DNA of 64,000 bases, from assembly GCF_910591885.1 (NCBI RefSeq), contig NW_025963553.1:3658001-3722000 (forward strand), in the 5' to 3' direction. The notes beneath the pieces are model-generated. The model saw only the letters and a program-made list of their open reading frames with translations, was not told the origin of the DNA and made no database searches. Origin of the DNA: Bombus terrestris. Lineage: Eukaryota > Arthropoda > Insecta > Hymenoptera > Apidae. A program made the translations under genes and the position numbers. Below, in pieces: positions 52,521-64,000 of this stretch; the stretch's first letter is position 1; every line of letters starts with the position of its first letter.

Positions 52521-55500
52521 ATACTACAGTCCAATGTGATGTCCGAAGTGGCTGACAAAATTAGGTACTAACACGAAATATATGCAAGGCAATATAAGGT
52601 ATATGTATACATTGCAAATTGTGATCGTTGCTCGCTCGCTCCGCTCGCTCGTAAAAATTTAGTCCAACATCACATACGATCCGACACGTTCGCAAATTCG
52701 AAATAAGTTGCCTTCATATCGAATGACTAACGCAAGATGGATTGGGTTTAGGTTAGGCTACAGCTTTCGAGCGAGCGCAGCGAGCGAGAGACGCGTAAAG
52801 GTGTGTCACAATCCAACGGTTTGGCACATACTGACATTGAAACATTCGCACCAGCCCGAGGAGCCGGATGTCTTTATCATATTGCCTGCTGACAAATGTT
52901 TACAGTTTGTGAATAGTTTTACATAAATAGTACTATTTCCACATACTACAGGGCAATGTGATGTCCGAAGTGGCTGACGAAATTAGGTACTAACACGAAA
53001 TATATGCAAGGCAATATAAGGTATATGTATACCTTGCAAATTGTGATCGTTGTTCGCTCGCTCCGCTCGCTCGTAAAAATTTAGTCCAACCTCACATCCG
53101 ATCCGACACGTTCGCAAATTCGAAATAAGTCGCCTTCATATCGAATGACTAACGCAAGAGGGATTGGTTTTAGGTTAGGCTATAGTTTTCGTGCGAGCGC
53201 AGCGAGCGAGAGACGCGTAAAGGTGTGTCACAATCCAACGGTTTGGCACATATTGACATTGAAACATTCGCACCAGCCCGAGGAGCCGGAAGTCTTTATC
53301 CTATTGCCTGCTGACAAATGTTTACAGTTTGTGAATAGTTTCACATAAATAGTACTATTTCCACATACTACAGTCCAATGTGATGTCCGAAGTGGCTAAC
53401 AAAATTAGGTACTAACACGATATATATGCATATTGCAAGGTATATGTATACCTTGCAAATTGTGATCGTAGCTCGCTCGCTCCGCTCGCACGTAAAAATT
53501 TAGTCCAACCTCACATCCGATCCGACACGTTCGCAAATTCGAAATAAGTCGCCACAATATCGAATAATGAACGCAAGATGGATTGGTTTTAGGTTACGCT
53601 ATAGTTTTCGAGCGAGCGCAGCGAACGAGAGACGCGTAAAGGTGTGTCACAATCCAACGGTTTGGCACATACGGACATTGAAACATTCGCACCAGCCCGA
53701 GGAGCCGGAAGTCTTTATCCTATTGCCTGCTGACAAATGTTTACAGTTTGTGAATAGTTTCACATAAATAGTACTATTTCCACATACTACAGTCCAATGT
53801 GATGTCCGAAGTGGCTGACGAAATTAGGTACTAAGACGAAATATATGCAAGGCAATATAAGGTATATGTATACCTTGCAAATTGTGATCGTTGCTCGCTC
53901 GCTCCGCTCGCTCGTAAAAATTTAGTCCACCCTCACATACGATCCGACACGTTCGCAAATTCGAAATAAGTTGCCTTCATATCGAATGACTAACGCAAGA
54001 TGGATTGGGTTTAGGTTAGGCTACAGCTTTCGAGCGAGCGCAGCGAGCGAGAGACGCGCAAAGGTGTGTCACAATCCAACGGTTTGTCACATACTGACAT
54101 TGAAACATTCGCACCAGCCCGAGGAGCCGGAAGTCTTTATCATATTCCCTACTGACAAATGTTTACAGTTTGTGAACAGTTTCACATAAATAGTACTATT
54201 TCCACATACTACAGTGCAATGTGATGTCCGAAGTGGCTGACAAAATTAGGTACTCACACGATATATATGCATATTGCAAGGTATATGTATACCTTGCAAA
54301 TTGTGATCGTTGCTCGCTCGCTCCGCTCGCTCGTAAAAATTTAGTCCAACCTCACATCCGATCCGACACGTTCGCAAATTCGAAATAAGTCGCCTTCATA
54401 TCGAATGACTAACGCAAGAGGGATTGGTTTTAGGTTAGGCTATAGTTTTCGAGCGAGCGCAGCGAGCGAGAGACGCGTAAAGGTGTGTCACAATCCAACG
54501 GTTTGGCACATACTGACATTGAAACATTCGCACCAGCCCGAGGAGCCGGAAGTCTTTATCCTATTGCCTGCTGACAAATGTTTACAGTTTGTGAATAGTT
54601 TCACATAAATAGTACTATTTCCACATACTACAGTCCAATGTGATGTCCGAAGTGGCTAACAAAATTAGGTACTAACACGATATATATGCATATTGCAAGG
54701 TATATGTATACCTTGCAAATTGTGATCGTTGCTCGCTCGCTCCGCTCGCTCGTAAAAATTTAGTCCAACCTCACATCCGATCCGACACGTTCGCAAATTC
54801 GAAATAAGTCGCCACCATATCGAATAATGAACGCAAGATGGATTGGGTTTAGGTTAGGCTACAGCTTTCGAGCGAGCGCAGCGAGCGAGAGACGCGCAAA
54901 GGTGTGTCACAATCCAACGGTTTGTCACATACTGACATTGAAACATTCGCACCAGCCCGAGGAGCCGGAAGTCTTTATCATATTGCCTACTGACAAATGT
55001 TTACAGTTTGTGAACAGTTTCACATAAATAGTACTATTTCCACATACTACAGTGCAATGTGATGTCCGAAGTGGCTGACAAAATTAGGTACTCACACGAT
55101 ATATATGCATATTGCAAGGTATATGTATACCTTGCAAATTGTGATCGTTGCTCGCTCGCTCCGCTCGCTCGTAAAAATTTAGTCCAACCTCACATCCGAT
55201 CCGACACGTTCGCAAATTCGAAATAAGTCGCCACCATATCGAATAATGAACGCAAGATGGATTGGTTTTAGGTTACGCTATAGTTTTCGAGCGAGCGCAG
55301 CGAACGAGAGACGCGTAAAGGTGTGTCACAATCCAACGGTTTGGCACATACGGACATTGAAACATTCGCACCAGCCCGAGGAGCCGGAAGTATTTATCCT
55401 ATTGCCTGCTGACAAATGTTTACAGTTTGTGAATAGTTTCACATAAATAGTACTATTTCCACATACTACAGTCCAATGTGATGTCCGAAGTGGCTGACGA

Positions 55501-57566
55501 AATTAGGTACTAAGACGAAATATATGCAAGGCAATATAAGGTATATGTATACCTTGCAAATTGTGATCGTTGCTCGCTCGCTCCGCTCGCTCGTAAAAAT
55601 TTAGTCCAACCTCACACACGATCCGACACGTTCGCAAATTCGAAATAAGTTGCCTTCATATCGAATGACTAACGCAAGATGGATTGGGTTTAGGTTAGGC
55701 TACAGCTTTCGAGCGAGCGCAGCGAGCGAGAGACGCGTAAAGGTGTGTCACAATCCAACGGTTTGGCACATACTGACATTGAAACATTCGCACCAGCCCG
55801 AGGAGCCGGATGTCTTTATCATATTGCCTGCTGACAAATGTTTACAGTTTGTGAATAGTTTCACATAAATAGTACTATTTCCACATACTACAGGGCAATG
55901 TGATGTCCGAAGTGGCTGACGAAATTAGGTACTAACACGAAATATATGCAAGGCAATATAAGGTATATGTATACCTTGCATATTGTGATCGATGCTCGCT
56001 CGCTCCGCTCGCTCGTAAAAATTTAGTCCAACCTCACATCCGATCCGACACGTTCGCAAATTCGAAATAAGTCGCCACCATATCGAATAATGAACGCAAG
56101 ATGGATTGGTTTTAGGTTACGCTATAGTTTTCGAGCGAGCGCAGCGAGCGAGAGACGCGTAAAGGTGTGTCACAATCCAACGGTTTGGCACATACTGACA
56201 TTGAAACATTCGCACCAGCCCGAGGAGCCGGAAGTCTTTATCATATTGCCTACTGACAAATGTTTACAGTTTGTGAATAGTTTGCCATAAATAGTACTAT
56301 TTCCACATACTACAGTGCAATGTGATGTCCGAAGTGGCTGACAAAATTAGGTACTCACACGATATATATGCATATTGCAAGGTATATGTATAACTTGCAA
56401 ATTGTGAACGTTGCTCGCTCGCTCCCCTCGCTCGTAAAAATTTAGTCCAACCTCACATCCGATCCGACACGTTCGCAAATTCGAAATAAGTCGCCTTCAT
56501 ATCGAATGACTAACGCAAGAGGGATTGGTTTTAGGTTAGGCTATAGTTTTCGAGCGAGCGCAGCGAGCGAGAGACGCGTAAAGGTGTATCACTATCTAAC
56601 GGTTTGGCACATACGGACATTGAAACATTCGCACCAGCCAGAGGAGCCGGAAGTATTTATCCTATTGCCTGCTGACAAATGTTTACAGTTTGTGAATAGT
56701 TTCACATAAATAGTACTATTTCCACATACTACAGTGCAATGTGATGTCCGAAGTGGCTGACAAAATTAGGTACTCACACGATATATATGCATATTGCAAG
56801 GTATATGTATACCTTGCAAATTGTGATCGTTGCTCGCTCGCTCCGCTCGCTCGTAAAAATTTAGTCCAACCTCACATCCGATCCGACACGTTCGCAAATT
56901 CGAAATAAGTCGCCACCATATCGAATAATGAACGCAAGATGGATTGGTTTTAGGTTACGCTATAGTTTTCGAGCGAGCGCAGCGAACGAGAGACGCGTAA
57001 AGGTGTGTCACAATCCAACGGTTTGGCACATACGGACATTGAGACATTTGCACCAGCCCGAGGAGCCGGAAGTCTTTATCCTATTGCCTGCTGACAAATG
57101 TTTACAGTTTGTGAATAGTTTCACATAAATAGTACTATTTCCACATACTACAGTCCAATGTGATGTCCGAAGTGGCTGACAAAATTAGGTACTAACACGA
57201 AATATATGCAAGGCAATATAAGGTATATGTATACCTTGCAAATTGTGATCGTTGATCGCTCGCTACGCTCGCTCGTAAAAATTTAGTCCAACCTCACACA
57301 CGATCCGACACGTTCGCAAATTCGAAATAAGTCGCCACCATATCGAATAATGAACGCAAGATGGATTGGTTTTAGGTTACGCTATAGTTTTCGAGCGAGC
57401 GCAGCGAACGAGAGACGCGTAAAGGTATGTCACAATCCAACGGTTTGGCACATACGGACATTGAAACATTCGCACCAGCCCGAGGAGCCGGAAGTATTTA
57501 TCCTATTGCCTGCTGACAAATGTTTACAGTTTGTGAATAGTTTCACATAAATAGTACTATTTCCAC

Positions 57567-59655
57567 ATACTACAGTCCAATGTGATGTCCGAAGTGGCTG
57601 ACGAAATTAGGTACTAAGACGAAATATATGCAAGGCAATATAAGGTATATGTATACCTTGCAAATTGTGATCGTTGCTCGCTCGCTCGTAAAAATTTAGT
57701 CCAACCTCACATACGATCCGACACGTTCGCAAATTCGAAATAAGTTGCCTTCATATCGAATGACTAACGCAAGATGGATTGGGTTTAGGTTAGGCTACAG
57801 CTTTCGAGCGAGCGCAGCGAGCAAGAGACGCGCAAAGGTGTGTCACAATCCAACGGTTTGTCACATACTGACATTGAAACATGCGCACCAGCCCGAGGAG
57901 CCGGATGTCTTTATCATATTGCCTGCTGACAAATGTTTACAGTTTGTGAATAGTTTCACATAAATAGTACTATTTCCACATACTACAGGGCAATGTGATG
58001 TCCGAAGTGGCTGACAAAATTAGGTACTCACACGATATATATGCATATTGCAAGGTATATGTATACCTTGCAAATTGTGATCGTTGCTCGCTCGCTCCGG
58101 TCGCTCGTAAAAATTTAGTCCAACCTCACATCCGATCCGACACGTTCGCAAATTCGAAATAAGTCGCCTTCATATCGATTGACTAACGCAAGAGGGATTG
58201 GTTTTAGGTTAGGCTATAGTTTTCGAGCGAGCACAGCGAGCGAGAGACGCGTAAAGGTGTGTCACAATCCAACGGTTTGGCACATACTGACATTGAAACA
58301 TTCGCACCAGCCCGAGGAGCCGGAAGTCTTTATCCTATTGCCTGCTGACAAATGTTTACAGTTTGTGAATAGTTTCACATAAATAGTACTATTTCCACAT
58401 ACTACAGTGCAATGTGATGTCCGAAGTGGCTGACAAAATTAGGTACTCACACGATATATATGCATATTGCAAGGTATATGTATACCTTGCAAATTGTGAT
58501 CGTTGCTCGCTCGCTCCGCTCGCTCGTAAAAATTTAGTCCAACCTCACATCCGATCCGACACGTTCGCAAATTCGAAATAAGTCGCCTTCATATCGAATG
58601 ACTAACGCAAGAGGGATTGGTTTTAGGTTAGGCTATAGTTTTCGAGCGAGCGCAGCGAGCGAGAGACGCGTAAAGGTGTGTCACAATCCAACGGTTTGGC
58701 ACATACTGACATTGAAACATTCGCACCAGCCCGAGGAGCCGGAAGTCTTTATCCTATTGCCTGCTGACAAATGTTTACAGTTTGTGAATAGTTTCACATA
58801 AATAGTACTATTTCCACATACTACAGTCCAATGTGATGTCCGAAGTGGCTAACAAAATTAGGTACTAACACGATATATATGCATATTGCAAGGTATATGT
58901 ATACCTTGCAAATTGTGATCGTTGCTCGCTCGCTCCGCTCGCTCGTAAAAATTTAGTCCAACCTCACATCCGATCCGACACGTTCGCAAATTCGAAATAA
59001 GTCGCCACCATATCGAATAATGAACGCAAGATGGATTGGTTTTAGGTTACGCTATAGTTTTCGAGCGAGCGCAGCGAACGAGAGACGCGTAAAGGTGTGT
59101 CACAATCCAACGGTTTGGCACATACGGACATTGAGACATTCGCACCAGCCCGAGGAGCCGGAAGTCTTTATCCTATTGCCTGCTGACAAATGTTTACAGT
59201 TTGTGAATAGTTTCACATAAATAGTACTATTTCCACATACTACAGTCCAATGTGATGTCCGAAGTGGCTAACAAAATTAGGTACTAACACGATATATATG
59301 CATATTGCAAGGTACATGTATACCTTGCAAATTGTGATCGTTGCTCGCTCGCTCCGCTCGCACGTAAAAATTTAGTCCAACCTTACATCCGATCCGACAC
59401 GTTCGCAAATTCGAAATAAGTCGCCACCATATCGAATAATGAACGCAAGATGGATTGGTTTTAGGTTACGCTATAGTTTTCGAGCGAGCGCAGCGAACGA
59501 GAGACGCGTAAAGGTGTGTCACAATCCAACGGTTTGGCACATACGGACATTGAAACATTCGCACCAGCCCGTGGAGCCGGAAGTCTTTATCCTATTGCCT
59601 GCTGACAAATGTTTACAGTTTGTGAATAGTTTCACATAAATAGTACTATTTCCAC
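57567..59655 (+). repeat. 5-monomer higher-order unit A-G-G-B-B (2,089 bp), copy 1
   Basis: Same class order as the next 2,098 bp; 9 bp shorter because of a left-arm deletion at 57,676. Markers: gcaagag in the A right arm, ctccggtcg plus cgattgac before the first G, ttgagac in the first B, and tacatg, ctcgcacg, accttac plus cccgtgg in the second B. Private: atgcgcacc near 57,882 and gagcacagc near 58,233. Confidence 0.85.
57676..57688. repeat. Left inverted arm shortened by 9 bp
   Basis: Arm reduced to gctcgctcgctcg by loss of one ctccgctcg-sized piece, in a long-allele A monomer. The homologous monomer one unit later (59,656 on) is intact, so the loss followed the 5-mer duplication or was repaired there. 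Confidence 0.85.
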
Positions 59656-61753
59656 ATACTACAGTCCAATGTGATGTCCGAAGTGGCTGACGAAATTAGG
59701 TACTAAGACGAAATATATGCAAGGCAATATAAGGTATATGTATACCTTGCAAATTGTGATCGTTGCTCGCTCGCTCCGCTCGCTCGTAAAAATTTAGTCC
59801 AACCTCACATACGATCCGACACGTTCGCAAATTCGAAATAAGTTGCCTTCATATCGAATGACTAACGCAAGATGGATTGGGTTTAGGTTAGGCTACAGCT
59901 TTCGAGCGAGCGCAGCGAGCAAGAGACGCGCAAAGGTGTGTCACAATCCAACGGTTTGTCACATACTGACATTGAAACATTCGCACCAGCCCGAGGAGCC
60001 GGATGTCTTTATCATATTGCCTGCTGACAAATGTTTACAGTTTGTGAATAGTTTCACATAAATAGTACTATTTCCACATACTACAGGGCAATGTGATGTC
60101 CGAAGTGGCTGACAAAATTAGGTACTCACACGATATATATGCATATTGCAAGGTATATGTATACCTTGCAAATTGTGATCGTTGCTCGCTCGCTCCGGTC
60201 GCTCGTAAAAATTTAGTCCAACCTCACATCCGATCCGACACGTTCGCAAATTCGAAATAAGTCGCCTTCATATCGATTGACTAACGCAAGAGGGATTGGT
60301 TTTAGGTTAGGCTATAGTTTTCGAGCGAGCGCAGCGAGCGAGAGACGCGTAAAGGTGTGTCACAATCCAACGGTTTGGCACATACTGACATTGAAACATT
60401 CGCACCAGCCCGAGGAGCCGGAAGTCTTTATCCTATTGCCTGCTGACAAATGTTTACAGTTTGTGAATAGTTTCACATAAATAGTACTATTTCCACATAC
60501 TACAGTGCAATGTGATGTCCGAAGTGGCTGACAAAATTAGGTACTCACACGATATATATGCATATTGCAAGGTATATGTATACCTTGCAAATTGTGATCG
60601 TTGCTCGCTCGCTCCGCTCGCTCGTAAAAATTTAGTCCAACCTCACATCCGATCCGACACGTTCGCAAATTCGAAATAAGTCGCCTTCATATCGAATGAC
60701 TAACGCAAGAGGGATTGGTTTTAGGTTAGGCTATAGTTTTCGAGCGAGCGCAGCGAGCGAGAGACGCGTAAAGGTGTGTCACAATCCAACGGTTTGGCAC
60801 ATACTGACATTGAAACATTCGCACCAGCCCGAGGAGCCGGAGGTCTTTATCCTATTGCCTGCTGACAAATGTTTACAGTTTGTGAATAGTTTCACATAAA
60901 TAGTACTATTTCCACATACTACAGTCCAATGTGATGTCCGAAGTGGCTAACAAAATTAGGTACTAACACGATATATATGCATATTGCAAGGTATATGTAT
61001 ACCTTGCAAATTGTGATCGTTGCTCGCTCGCTCCGCTCGCTCGTAAAAATTTAGTCCAACCTCACATCCGATCCGACACGTTCGCAAATTCGAAATAAGT
61101 CGCCACCATATCGAATAATGAACGCAAGATGGATTGGTTTTAGGTTACGCTATAGTTTTCGAGCGAGCGCAGCGAACGAGAGACGCGTAAAGGTGTGTCA
61201 CAATCCAACGGTTTGGCACATACGGACATTGAGACATTCGCACCAGCCCGAGGAGCCGGAAGTCTTTATCCTATTGCCTGCTGACAAATGTTTACAGTTT
61301 GTGAATAGTTTCACATAAATAGTACTATTTCCACATACTACAGTCCAATGTGATGTCCGAAGTGGCTAACAAAATTAGGTACTAACACGATATATATGCA
61401 TATTGCAAGGTACATGTATACCTTGCAAATTGTGATCGTTGCTCGCTCGCTCCGCTCGCACGTAAAAATTTAGTCCAACCTTACATCCGATCCGACACGT
61501 TCGCAAATTCGAAATAAGTCGCCACCATATCGAATAATGAACGCAAGATGGATTGGTTTTAGGTTACGCTATAGTTTTCGAGCGAGCGCAGCGAACGAGA
61601 GACGCGTAAAGGTGTGTCACAATCCAACGGTTTGGCACATACGGACATTGAAACATTCGCACCAGCCCGTGGAGCCGGAAGTCTTTATCCTATTGCCTGC
61701 TGACAAATGTTTACAGTTTGTGAATAGTTTCACATAAATAGTACTATTTCCAC
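59656..61753 (+). repeat. 5-monomer higher-order unit A-G-G-B-B (2,098 bp), copy 2
   Basis: Repeats copy 1 with all linked markers. Private change: ggaggtc near 60,841. The B-B pair resembles the ttgagac and tacatg/accttac pair of the 4,202-bp units at 6.1-6.7 and 10.3-10.9 kb, so this unit likely derives from the same ancestral segment. Confidence 0.87.
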
Positions 61754-62331
61754 ATACTACAGTCCAATGTGATGTCCGAAGTGGCTGACAAAATTAGGTA
61801 CTAACACGAAATATATGCAAGGCAATATAAGGTATATGTATACCTTGCAAATTGTGATCGTTGATCGCTCGCTACGCTCGCTCGTAAAAATTTAGTCCAA
61901 CCTCACATACGATCCGACACGTTCGCAAATTCGAAATAAGTCGCCACCATATCGAATAATGAACGCAAGATGGATTGGTTTTAGGTTACGCTATAGTTTT
62001 CGAGCGAGCGCAGCGAACGAGAGACGCGTAAAGGTATGTCACAATCCAACGGTTTGGCACATACGGACATTGAAACATTCGCACCAGCCCGAGGAGCCGG
62101 AAGTATTTATCCTATTGCCTGCTGACAAATGTTTACAGTTTGTGAATAGTTTCATATAAATAGTACTATTTCCACATACTACAGTCCAATGTGATGTCCG
62201 AAGTGGCTGACGAAATTAGGTACTAAGACGAAATATATGCAAGGCAATATAAGGTATATGTATACCTTGCAAATTGTGATCGTTGCTCGCTCGCTCCGCT
62301 CGCTCGTAAAAATTTAGTCCAACCTCACATA

Positions 62332-63276
62332 CGATCCGACACGTTCGCAAATTCGAAATAAGTCGCCTTCATATCGATTGACTAACGCAAGAGGGATTGG
62401 TTTTAGGTTAGGCTATAGTTTTCGAGCGAGCGCAGCGAGCGAGAGACGCGTAAAGGTGTGTCACAATCCAACGGTTTGGCACATACTGACATTGAAACAT
62501 TCGCACCAGCCCGAGGAGCCGGAAGTCTTTATCCTATTGCCTGCTGACAAATGTTTACAGTTTGTGAATAGTTTCACATAAATAGTACTATTTCCACATA
62601 CTACAGTGCAATGTGATGTCCGAAGTGGCTGACAAAATTAGGTACTCACACGATATATATGCATATTGCAAGGTATATGTATACCTTGCAAATTGTGATC
62701 GTTGCTCGCTCGCTCCGCTCGCTCGTAAAAATTTAGTCCAACCTCACATCCGATCCGACACGTTCGCAAATTCGAAATAAGTCGCCTTCATATCGAATGA
62801 CTAACGCAAGAGGGATTGGTTTTAGGTTAGGCTATAGTTTTCGAGCGAGCGCAGCGAGCGAGAGACGCGTAAAGGTGTGTCACAATCCAACGGTTTGGCA
62901 CATACTGACATTGAAACATTCGCACCAGCCCGAGGAGCCGGAAGTCTTTATCCTATTGCCTGCTGACAAATGTTTACAGTTTGTGAATAGTTTCACATAA
63001 ATAGTACTATTTCCACATACTACAGTCCAATGTGATGTCCGAAGTGGCTAACAAAATTAGGTACTAACACGATATATATGCATATTGCAAGGTATATGTA
63101 TACCTTGCAAATTGTGATCGTTGCTCGCTCGCTCCGCTCGCTCGTAAAAATTTAGTCCAACCTCACATCCGATCCGACACGTTCGCAAATTCGAAATAAG
63201 TCGCCACCATATCGAATAATGAACGCAAGATGGATTGGTTTTAGGTTACGCTATAGTTTTCGAGCGAGCGCAGCGA
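62332..63276 (+). repeat. 5-monomer higher-order unit, partial copy 3 (G-G and part of B)
   Basis: Agrees with copy 2 at offset 2,101. It opens inside a monomer whose left third is A-like (taagacg, catacgatcc) and ends in the right inverted arm of a B/P chimera (cgagcg at 63,277). Confidence 0.75.
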
Positions 63277-63854
63277 GCGAGAGACGCGTAAAGGTGTGTC
63301 ACAATCCAACGGTTTGGCACATACTGACATTGAAACATTCGCACCAGCCCGAGGAGCCGGAAGTCTTTATCATATTGCCTACTGACAAATGTTTACAGTT
63401 TGTGAATAGTTTCACATAAATAGTACTATTTCCACATACTACAGGGCAATGTGATGTCCGAAGTGGCTGACAAAATTAGGTACTCACACGATATATATGC
63501 ATATTGCAAGGTATATGTATACCTTGCAAATTGTGATCGTTGCTCGCTCGCTCCGGTCGCTCGTAAAAATTTAGTCCAACCTCACATCCGATCCGACACG
63601 TTCGCAAATTCGAAATAAGTCGCCTTCATATCGATTGACTAACGCAAGAGGGATTGGTTTTAGGTTAGGCTATAGTTTTCGAGCGAGCGCAGCGAGCGAG
63701 AGACGCGTAAAGGTGTGTCACAATCCAACGGTTTGGCACATACTGACATTGAAACATTCGCACCAGCCCGAGGAGCCGGAAGTCTTTATCCTATTGCCTG
63801 CTGACAAATGTTTACAGTTTGTGAATAGTTTCACATAAATAGTACTATTTCCAC

Positions 63855-64000
63855 ATACTACAGTGCAATGTGATGTCCGAAGTGGCTGACAAAATTAGGT
63901 ACTCACACGATATATATGCATATTGCAAGGTATATGTATACCTTGCAAATTGTGATCGTTGCTCGCTCGCTCCGCTCGCTCGTAAAAATTTAGTCCAACC
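63855..64000 (+). repeat. Partial monomer at the window edge
   Basis: The first 146 bp of a further short-allele monomer (agtgcaatg, ctcacacg, intact 12-bp palindrome and left arm), cut by the window end. The array therefore continues beyond the window; at base 1 the window opens exactly on a monomer start by the landmark used here, so continuation to the left is also likely. Confidence 0.95.

Larger units (their letters stand above)
1..64000 (+). repeat. Satellite DNA array, ~420-bp monomer, 152 full copies
   Basis: The same unit recurs head-to-tail across the whole window without interruption or orientation change. The landmark atactacag opens each copy (gtactacag in a central subset) and recurs every 418-422 bp, except in three copies with short deletions. 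Mean spacing of the central start-codon landmark is 420.1 bp over 151 intervals. Two length alleles, 419 and 422 bp, come from a short (atatatatgcatattg) or long (aaatatatgcaaggcaatat) version of one segment; single-base deletions (gtcaatg, ctatgcc) give 418 and 421. Arbitrary monomers look roughly 90-97% alike by eye, and higher-order copies look above 99%; no alignment was computed. The likely role is structural heterochromatin, perhaps centromeric; that is inference. The family is not one I can name. Confidence 0.97.
49582..64000 (+). repeat. Right zone of the array, 34 monomers plus a partial
   Basis: Class order in tens: B-G-P-K-G-B-B-D-G-B; A-G-A-B-D-P-K-B-B-A; G-G-B-B-A-G-G-B-B-B; G-G-P-G. 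The central-zone N, C, F, V and T classes vanish and the left-zone classes return. The first B (landmark 49,784) has the rare cgctccagcc seen otherwise at the B near 38,573. The A monomers near 53,971 and 54,827 share gtgaacag with the A near 2,712. Confidence 0.83.

Noticed and set aside
1..64000. CRISPR array
   Set aside because: There are no short repeats with unique spacers; the whole 420 bp is repeated.
1..64000. rDNA intergenic spacer repeats
   Set aside because: No rRNA gene sequence or unit boundary appears in 64 kb, and the array is uninterrupted.

Overview
The window is one uninterrupted, head-to-tail satellite DNA array. A monomer of about 420 bp (419 and 422 bp are the two commonest lengths) repeats 152 times in the same orientation from base 1, and a 146-bp partial copy ends the window. 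I see no gene, RNA gene, transposon, unique spacer or non-satellite island on either strand. This scale and regularity point to a eukaryotic chromosome, most likely centromeric, pericentromeric or other heterochromatin. The reference monomer has about 44% G+C and 28 CpG against roughly 20 expected. That argues against a genome with heavy CpG methylation, such as a vertebrate, and mildly favours an invertebrate. I do not recognise the satellite family or the species.

Each monomer carries three dyad symmetries: a near-perfect palindrome with a TG centre about 85 bp in; a pair of 22-bp inverted arms made of ctcg/cgag units, 116 bp apart; and a 14-bp perfect palindrome near the 3' end. A 61-73 codon open frame recurs in every monomer, but its variation looks unconstrained and I do not call it a gene.

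Monomers fall into classes, named here by single letters after linked variants. G: gccttc centre, agaggg. B: gccacc centre, agatgg, ttacgc, cgaacg. P: gccacc centre with cgagcg and gcctact. Y (also D): gttgcc, attggg, ctacagc, ggatgtc. N: Y plus gcgaacgcag and gtatgtgtata. A: Y plus gcgcaaag. F: Y plus tttgtcat. K: gtatcac, aatctaac. V: gtgattag. C: attcccacc plus a one-base deletion (ctatgcc). T: tttgtcc, ttacgaat. S: G centre with aattcaac.

The layout has three zones. The left zone (1-21,440, 51 monomers) and right zone (49,582-64,000, 34 monomers and a partial) share the same G, B, K, A, P, D set and even share rare linked variants 50 kb apart. The central zone (21,441-49,581, 67 monomers) is dominated by N, V, Y, C, T, F classes that are rare or absent outside. 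In all zones the class order repeats as higher-order units: 10-mer (4,202 bp), 7-mer (2,944 bp), 9-mer (3,784 bp), 7-mer (2,940 bp) nested in a 15-mer spacing (6,305 bp), 3-mer (1,259 bp), 12-mer spacing (5,039 bp), 5-mer (2,098 bp). Junction monomers are chimeric, so crossover intervals can be placed to within 20-35 bp. The biology on show is array evolution by unequal exchange and local template switching, not a gene system.
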